Shown: in pieces, positions 59,927 to 64,000 of the stretch
How positions within the stretch are numbered: the stretch's first letter is position 1
How the letters are laid out: each line of letters begins with the position of its first letter
Source: JAGQIB01 sp041393395
Lineage (GTDB): Bacteria; ARS69
Direction of reading: 5' to 3'
DNA length: 64,000 bases
Assembly: GCA_041393395.1 (NCBI GenBank)
Contig: JAWKKG010000004.1
Span: 558,001-622,000 of the forward strand
Notes under the pieces: generated by a model
Told to the model about the DNA's origin: nothing
Database searches by the model: none
The model's input: the letters and a program-made list of their open reading frames with translations, nothing else
Position numbers and translations under genes: made by a program

Positions 59927-61498
59927 ATGCGAATCACCGAGAACCTGCTCATGAACGGCTTCCTCCAGCGGACCGCGAGGTCGCTGTCCGCGATGACGAA
60001 GGCGCAGCAGCAGATCTCGTCCGGCAAGCTGCTCGAGCGACCTTCGGACGATCCGATCGCGCTCGCCCGCAGCCTCGCGCTCCGGTCCGATCTCAAGCGG
60101 GTCGAGGCGTACTCGGACAAGGTCTCCTCGGCGACGGCGTTCATCAGCACCACCGAGGGCTCGCTGCAGGAGGTCTCGGATCTCCTGTCGCGCGCGAAGG
60201 AGCTGCTCATCGAGGCTACGAACGCCCCGTCGGAAGGCGTCGCGGCGGGGGCGCACTCGCAGGAGCTGCGCTCCATGATCGACGAGCTGCTCCTCGTCGC
60301 GAATCGCGACATCGGGGGACGCTACCTGTTCGCGGGCCGCCAGACGTCGGAACGCCCGTACGCGAAGATCGGGCAGTCCATCGCGTACCAAGGCGATGGT
60401 CAGGACGTGCTGGAGGAGATCGGACCGGGTTTGCGGGTCGCCCTGAACATGACGGGACCTGCCGCGTTCCAGACCGTCCCCTCGCGCATCGAGGGCTCGG
60501 TGGATCTCGATCCGGCGATCTCCGAGATCACCCCGCTGCGGGATCTCTTCCAGGGCAACGGCGCGGCCGCCGGCCCGATCCAGATCACCGACTCGAACGG
60601 CGTCGTGGTGAACGTGGACCTCTCGGGCGCCGAGACCGTGGGCGACGTGATCGACGGCATCAACGCCTCCGGCTCCGCCGTGGTGGCGTCGCTGTCGCCG
60701 GACGGGAAGACGATCGAGCTCACGGACACCGCCGGCGGCTCGACGATGAACGTCGTGGACTCGCTCGGAGGCGACCTCGCGCAACGGCTCGGCATCGCGG
60801 GAGATTCCGACACCGGATCGATCCGGAGCCGCGATCTGGATCCGGCCCTCACGCCGGACACGCCCGCCGCACTGCTTCTGAACGGCGCCGGTGTTCCGGC
60901 GGGCGCCTGGACCATCCGCAACGCGGGGGAGGAGGAGACCCTCACGGGCACGATCGATCCGAGCGGAATCAACACCGTCCAGGACCTGATCGACCTCGTG
61001 GCCGGCGCCTCCACACCGGACGGCCGCAACCTCGGCGTTCGCGCCTCCCTCGTGGAAGGCAAGCTCGTGATCGGCAGCATCCGCCCGCACACGACGCTCT
61101 CGATCTCGGACGCCGGCGGCGGGACCAGCGCGCTCGCGCTCGGATTCTCCGGCGTGGGGGAGGCGAAGGACGTGTTCCGGCTGCTCGAGGAGGCTGCCAC
61201 CGCGGTCGACGAGCGGGATACGGACACGCTGAACGAGATGATCCGGTCGTTCACGGACGCGATCGAACGCACCGCCGGGATTCGTGGCGCCTACGGCGCG
61301 CGCGCGCGCCAGGTGCTGCAGGTGGGCGAGAACCTCGCGAACCAGAACGTGGACTTGACGATCCGCCTCTCGGACGTCGAGGATGCGGATCTGGCCCGGG
61401 CGGCGGTCGAGCTCGCGAAGTCCGAGGCCGTGTACAACGCGTCGCTGGCGACGGGAACGCGGCTGTTGAGTCTCAGTCTCTTCAACTACATCCGATAG
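59927..61498 (+). CDS. flgL: Hook-associated protein 3, FlgL (enlarged)
   Basis: A 523-residue FlgL. The flagellin-like N-terminus is MRITENLLMNGFLQRTARSL, then LERPSDDPIALARSLALRSD and LLLVANRDIGGRYLFAGRQT. The C-terminus has LTIRLSDVEDADLARAAVEL, AKSEAVYNASLATGTRLLSL and SLFNYIR. Between them is a ~250-residue insert with at least two flagellin-IN-like units (GDVIDGINASGSAVVASLSP and VQDLIDLVAGASTPDGRNLG), making it clearly larger than the ~317-residue E. coli protein. The insert should be surface exposed at the hook-filament junction. Confidence 0.92.
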   Translation: MRITENLLMNGFLQRTARSLSAMTKAQQQISSGKLLERPSDDPIALARSLALRSDLKRVEAYSDKVSSATAFISTTEGSLQEVSDLLSRAKELLIEATNAPSEGVAAGAHSQELRSMIDELLLVANRDIGGRYLFAGRQTSERPYAKIGQSIAYQGDGQDVLEEIGPGLRVALNMTGPAAFQTVPSRIEGSVDLDPAISEITPLRDLFQGNGAAAGPIQITDSNGVVVNVDLSGAETVGDVIDGINASGSAVVASLSPDGKTIELTDTAGGSTMNVVDSLGGDLAQRLGIAGDSDTGSIRSRDLDPALTPDTPAALLLNGAGVPAGAWTIRNAGEEETLTGTIDPSGINTVQDLIDLVAGASTPDGRNLGVRASLVEGKLVIGSIRPHTTLSISDAGGGTSALALGFSGVGEAKDVFRLLEEAATAVDERDTDTLNEMIRSFTDAIERTAGIRGAYGARARQVLQVGENLANQNVDLTIRLSDVEDADLARAAVELAKSEAVYNASLATGTRLLSLSLFNYIR

Positions 61499-61503
61499 GG
61501 ACC

Positions 61504-61959
61504 ATGAACGTCGAAACGATTCAGCATCCGCTGGCCGCCGGGCGCCCCGTCCGCGAGGACGAGGTCTGGGAGTTCCCGGAGGGTCTGATCGGATTCCCCG
61601 CGCTGAAGCGGTTCGCGCGCGTCGAGCTCGACGAGGCGCCGCCGTTCCAGCTCCTCGCGTCGCTCGACGAGCCGGCCTTCGCGCTGGTGATCGTGAGTCC
61701 GTGGATCCAGGTGCCCGACTACGAGCTGGTCCTCGCGGACGATGCGCTCGCCCCGCTCGGCAACCCTTCCGTGAAGGACGTGGAGGTCGCCGTCAGCGTG
61801 GTCCTTCCCGGTCCGGAAACGCCGTACTCGTTGAACCTGCGGGCACCGTTCCTGTTCTCGGCGGGCCGCCGACTCGGGCTGCAGCGCGCCTCGACGGACG
61901 ATCGTCACTCCGATCGCTTCCGCCCCGAGGCGTCCGGCGCGTCCTCATGCTCGTCCTGA
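61504..61959 (+). CDS. fliW: Flagellar assembly factor FliW
   Basis: A 151-residue FliW: WEFPEGLIGFPALKRFARVE, LASLDEPAFALVIVSPWIQV and VTVVLPG-like AVSVVLPGPETPYSLNLRAP. FliW binds both flagellin and CsrA, relieving CsrA repression of flagellin translation when flagellin is being exported. The start is 5 nt after flgL. The last ~20 residues (ASTDDRHSDRFRPEASGA) are not conserved and overlap the start of csrA by 13 nt. Confidence 0.92.
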   Translation: MNVETIQHPLAAGRPVREDEVWEFPEGLIGFPALKRFARVELDEAPPFQLLASLDEPAFALVIVSPWIQVPDYELVLADDALAPLGNPSVKDVEVAVSVVLPGPETPYSLNLRAPFLFSAGRRLGLQRASTDDRHSDRFRPEASGASSCSS

Positions 61960-62189
61960 CGCGTCGCGAAGGGGAGTGGATCGCCGTCGGCGACCAGGTC
62001 CTGGTGAAGGTCCTCGGCGTGAAGGGCGACTCCGTTCAGATCGGAATCACCGCACCCCGGGAGATCCCGGTGCACCGCGGGGAGATCTACGAGCAGATCC
62101 GGGCCGCCACCGAAGCCGCGCGCCGGTCGGCGTCGCCCGACGCCCTCGCCCGGCTCGTGCCGAAGAAAACGCAAAGCCCGGGCACTTAG
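61947..62189 (+). CDS. csrA: Carbon storage regulator CsrA
   Basis: An 80-residue CsrA: MLVLTRREGEWIAVGDQVLV, VKVLGVKGDSVQIGITAPRE and IPVHRGEIYEQIRAATEAAR. The RNA-binding residues at the first strand (LTRR) and the VHRGEIY end are intact. It binds GGA-containing leaders and blocks translation, classically of flagellin, with FliW as antagonist. ATG 61947 lies inside fliW, so the two partner genes are translationally coupled. The C-terminal tail is longer than in E. coli. Confidence 0.96.
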   Translation: MLVLTRREGEWIAVGDQVLVKVLGVKGDSVQIGITAPREIPVHRGEIYEQIRAATEAARRSASPDALARLVPKKTQSPGT

Positions 62190-62192
62190 CGC

Positions 62193-62220
62193 AAAACTTC
62201 GGCGCGTCGCCTTCCGATAA
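62193..62220 (+). promoter_or_regulatory. Sigma28 (FliA)-type promoter candidate of the GT2-TPR gene
   Basis: AAAA at 62193-62196 and TCCGATAA at 62213-62220, 16 nt apart, match TAAA-N14-16-GCCGATAA in seven of eight positions of the -10 box. The ATG lies 30 nt downstream, after GGAGGA. The spacing equals that of the element at 12616-12643. Confidence 0.5.
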
Positions 62221-62249
62221 CCCGAACGGGACGGGATCGGAGGACGACG

Positions 62250-63965
62250 ATGAAGCCAACGCTCACGATCGCGATGATCGTGCGGAACGAGCGCGAGAAC
62301 CTCGAACAGCTTCTGCCCGATGTGACGGGCGCGGTGGACGACGTGGTGATCGTCGACACCGGATCCGGGGACGGTACGCCCGAAGTCGCGGAGCGGTTCG
62401 GCGCCCGCGTGTTCTCACGTCCGTGGGACGACGACTTCTCGGCCGCGCGGAATCGCGGCCTGGCGGAGGTGCACACGTCGCACGTCCTCTGGCTGGACGC
62501 CGACGATCGCGTCGAGGCCGAAGGACTGCGCCGCCTGCTCGAGGCGATCCGGCGGGAGCCGACGAAGGCCTGGATGCTGCTCCTCGTGAACGAGGCGGCG
62601 ACGCCGACCGGCGTGACGTCCTGCTGGCAGATGCGCGCGTTTCCGGCGGCGTCGAGCCATCGATTCGAGGGACGTATTCACGAGCAGGTGATGCCGAGTC
62701 TCCAGGCCGACGGCACGCCGATCGATCGCCTCGACGTGACGATCCGTCACCTCGGCTACCTCGACAGCGACGACGTCCTCGAGAAGTCACGGCGGAATCT
62801 CGAGATGATTCGACGCGAGGCGGCGGAGACGACGGAGCTCGGCTCGAACCAGCTCTTCCACTGGATGAAAGCCGCCTCGCGGTGCGGCGAGCTGGGCGAG
62901 GCTTGCGAAGTCGCACGCCGACTGGCGGAGGCCCCGCCGGCCGGCACGCCGGGCGAGGTCCGGCAGGCGGCCTTCGTGGAGTGGGGACGTCTGGAGGCGC
63001 AGCGGGGCCGACTCGATGAAGCGGTCTCCGTCCTGGAACGCGCGATCCAGGAATGCCCCGACGATCCCGTCGCCCGGTTCTTCCTCGGCGATCTTCACCG
63101 GCGTCAGGGAAACTACCTCGGCGCGCTGGACCAGTTGCTCGTGGCCCGGGTGAGTCCGGTGCGCCCGGGCAACCTGCCGGTTCCGGCGCTCGGCCTCGCG
63201 CACGGCATCCGGACGCTGCTCGGAGAGACGCTGGAACGACTGAATCGTCCCGCCGACGCGGTGGCCGCGTACCGTGAGATCCTCGTGGATCTGCCGGACG
63301 ATCGAATCGCCGCGCGCGGGCTCGTGCGCGCGCTCGCCGCGGCGGGGGACTCGACGGGAGCCGCGAAGATGCTGGATCAGCTTCCCGCCGACACGTTCCC
63401 GGACCGCGAGCGTCTCCGACTCGAGGCCGTCATCGCGTTCGATAGCGCGCGCGACGCGGCAGCGTTCGATCTGTTCCGTCGCCTCGAGCGGGAGGAGCCC
63501 CGCGGGTGGTCGGCTCCGCTGCACCTCGGGCATCTCGCGCTGCGGGCGGGGCACGTCGAGGAGGCGCGCGCGCACTACGAGCGGGCCCTCGATCGCGCCG
63601 ATCAGCCGGAGATTCGCGTGGGCCTCGCGGCCGCCTTGCTGGAGGCCGGAGAGCCCCGCGAGTGCCTGAGCCAGTGCGCCATCGCCGCGGATCGAAGTCA
63701 CGGGCGCGCCCTTCCGGCGGGGACGGAGGCCCTCTCGGGTGAGGCCCTGTTCCGTCTGGGGCGCATCGACGAGGCCCGCGAGGCGTTCGAGATGCACCTG
63801 AAGCGGCTCGGCCCCGACCCGCGGGTGCTCGCGAGACTTGCGGATTGTTACCGCGAGGTGGGCGCACCCGCGGCGGCGCGAAGCGGCTACGAGGCGGCTC
63901 TGCGGCTCGCTCCCGGCCTCTCCGAGGCGGTTCGCGGCCTCGAAGCGCTGAGCGCCGCGCCCTAG
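62250..63965 (+). CDS. GT2-family glycosyltransferase with TPR repeats
   Basis: A 571-residue protein. The N-terminal GT-A domain (residues 1-~230) has LTIAMIVRNERENLEQLLPD, VVIVDTGSGDGTPEVAERFG, FSAARNRGLAEV and VLWLDADDRVEAEG, with the Asp motifs that bind nucleotide sugar and metal. SHRFEGRIHEQVMPSL is the conserved acceptor-side segment of SunS-like enzymes. The rest consists of TPR repeats (RGRLDEAVSVLERAIQECPD, NRPADAVAAYREILVDLPDD, AGHVEEARAHYERALDRADQ). GT2-TPR proteins often glycosylate proteins. Following fliW-csrA with a sigma28-like promoter, flagellin or a hook-associated protein is a plausible target; this is inference. Confidence 0.85.
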   Translation: MKPTLTIAMIVRNERENLEQLLPDVTGAVDDVVIVDTGSGDGTPEVAERFGARVFSRPWDDDFSAARNRGLAEVHTSHVLWLDADDRVEAEGLRRLLEAIRREPTKAWMLLLVNEAATPTGVTSCWQMRAFPAASSHRFEGRIHEQVMPSLQADGTPIDRLDVTIRHLGYLDSDDVLEKSRRNLEMIRREAAETTELGSNQLFHWMKAASRCGELGEACEVARRLAEAPPAGTPGEVRQAAFVEWGRLEAQRGRLDEAVSVLERAIQECPDDPVARFFLGDLHRRQGNYLGALDQLLVARVSPVRPGNLPVPALGLAHGIRTLLGETLERLNRPADAVAAYREILVDLPDDRIAARGLVRALAAAGDSTGAAKMLDQLPADTFPDRERLRLEAVIAFDSARDAAAFDLFRRLEREEPRGWSAPLHLGHLALRAGHVEEARAHYERALDRADQPEIRVGLAAALLEAGEPRECLSQCAIAADRSHGRALPAGTEALSGEALFRLGRIDEAREAFEMHLKRLGPDPRVLARLADCYREVGAPAAARSGYEAALRLAPGLSEAVRGLEALSAAP

Positions 63966-64000
63966 CTCAGGGCGATTTTCGGCTCAAGCGCCTCCGGTCC

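Overview
The window is about 64 kb of a very GC-rich bacterial chromosome, densely coding and almost entirely transcribed on the + strand, with no CRISPR array, insertion sequence, integrase island or phage remnant. The gene set indicates a diderm, flagellated, chemotactic bacterium: L- and P-ring flagellar genes, DapF (meso-DAP peptidoglycan), lipoproteins and M16 periplasmic peptidases. Two secreted proteins end in a FlgD-like/T9SS-type Ig domain, and there is a 30-residue COX24/AURKAIP1-type basic protein. Both are typical of the FCB superphylum and related candidate phyla. My best guess is a lineage such as Eisenbacteria, Krumholzibacteriota or Latescibacterota; this placement is inference only.

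Layout. (1) 1-12.6 kb: an exopolysaccharide locus. It holds a partial ExeA-like protein with a SPOR tail, a CpsD-like protein lacking the P-loop lysine, a GT-C membrane glycosyltransferase, an O-antigen ligase/polymerase, a polyprenyl glycosylphosphotransferase, a Gfo/Idh dehydrogenase plus DegT aminotransferase pair, a radical SAM enzyme, two GT4 glycosyltransferases and a SPOR lipoprotein. (2) 12.7-15 kb: an HD-GYP cyclic-di-GMP phosphodiesterase and tRNA-Gly, tRNA-Cys and tRNA-Leu. (3) 15-22.8 kb: an active/inactive M16 peptidase pair, a Wzx-like flippase, a convergent GT4 gene (the only convincing minus-strand gene) and a secreted beta-helix protein. (4) 22.8-29.8 kb: comEC followed by purN-purC-purH-guaA. 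(5) 29.8-36 kb: a TPR lytic transglycosylase, an NHL propeller protein, a SEC59/DGK1-type lipid kinase and a membrane-anchored PQQ-like propeller. (6) 36-48.4 kb: secA, then topA-trmFO-xerC-hslV-hslU, an Ig-like lipoprotein and dapF; topA/trmFO/xerC/hslVU is a gene order also known in Firmicutes. (7) 48.4-64 kb: an HU-family protein, the COX24-type peptide, a PilZ protein, cheA-cheW-MCP, then flgF-G-A-H-I-J-N-K-L-fliW-csrA and a GT2-TPR glycosyltransferase.

Regulation is readable in places. Sigma70-type promoters precede tRNA-Gly, the M16 pair, secA, topA, xerC and the HU gene. A match to the sigma54 consensus precedes flgF. Sigma28-like elements (CGATAA with an upstream A-rich box) precede the HD-GYP gene and the last glycosyltransferase. 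The final bases may be the start of another such promoter, possibly for flagellin. Most operon junctions are 4-nt ATGA/GTGA/TTGA overlaps, and GTG and TTG starts are frequent.

I found no clearly unprecedented system. The best candidates for something new are the EPS locus bracketed by two SPOR-domain proteins and carrying a degenerate BY-kinase and a radical SAM enzyme, and the FliW-CsrA-glycosyltransferase module with its own sigma28-like promoter.
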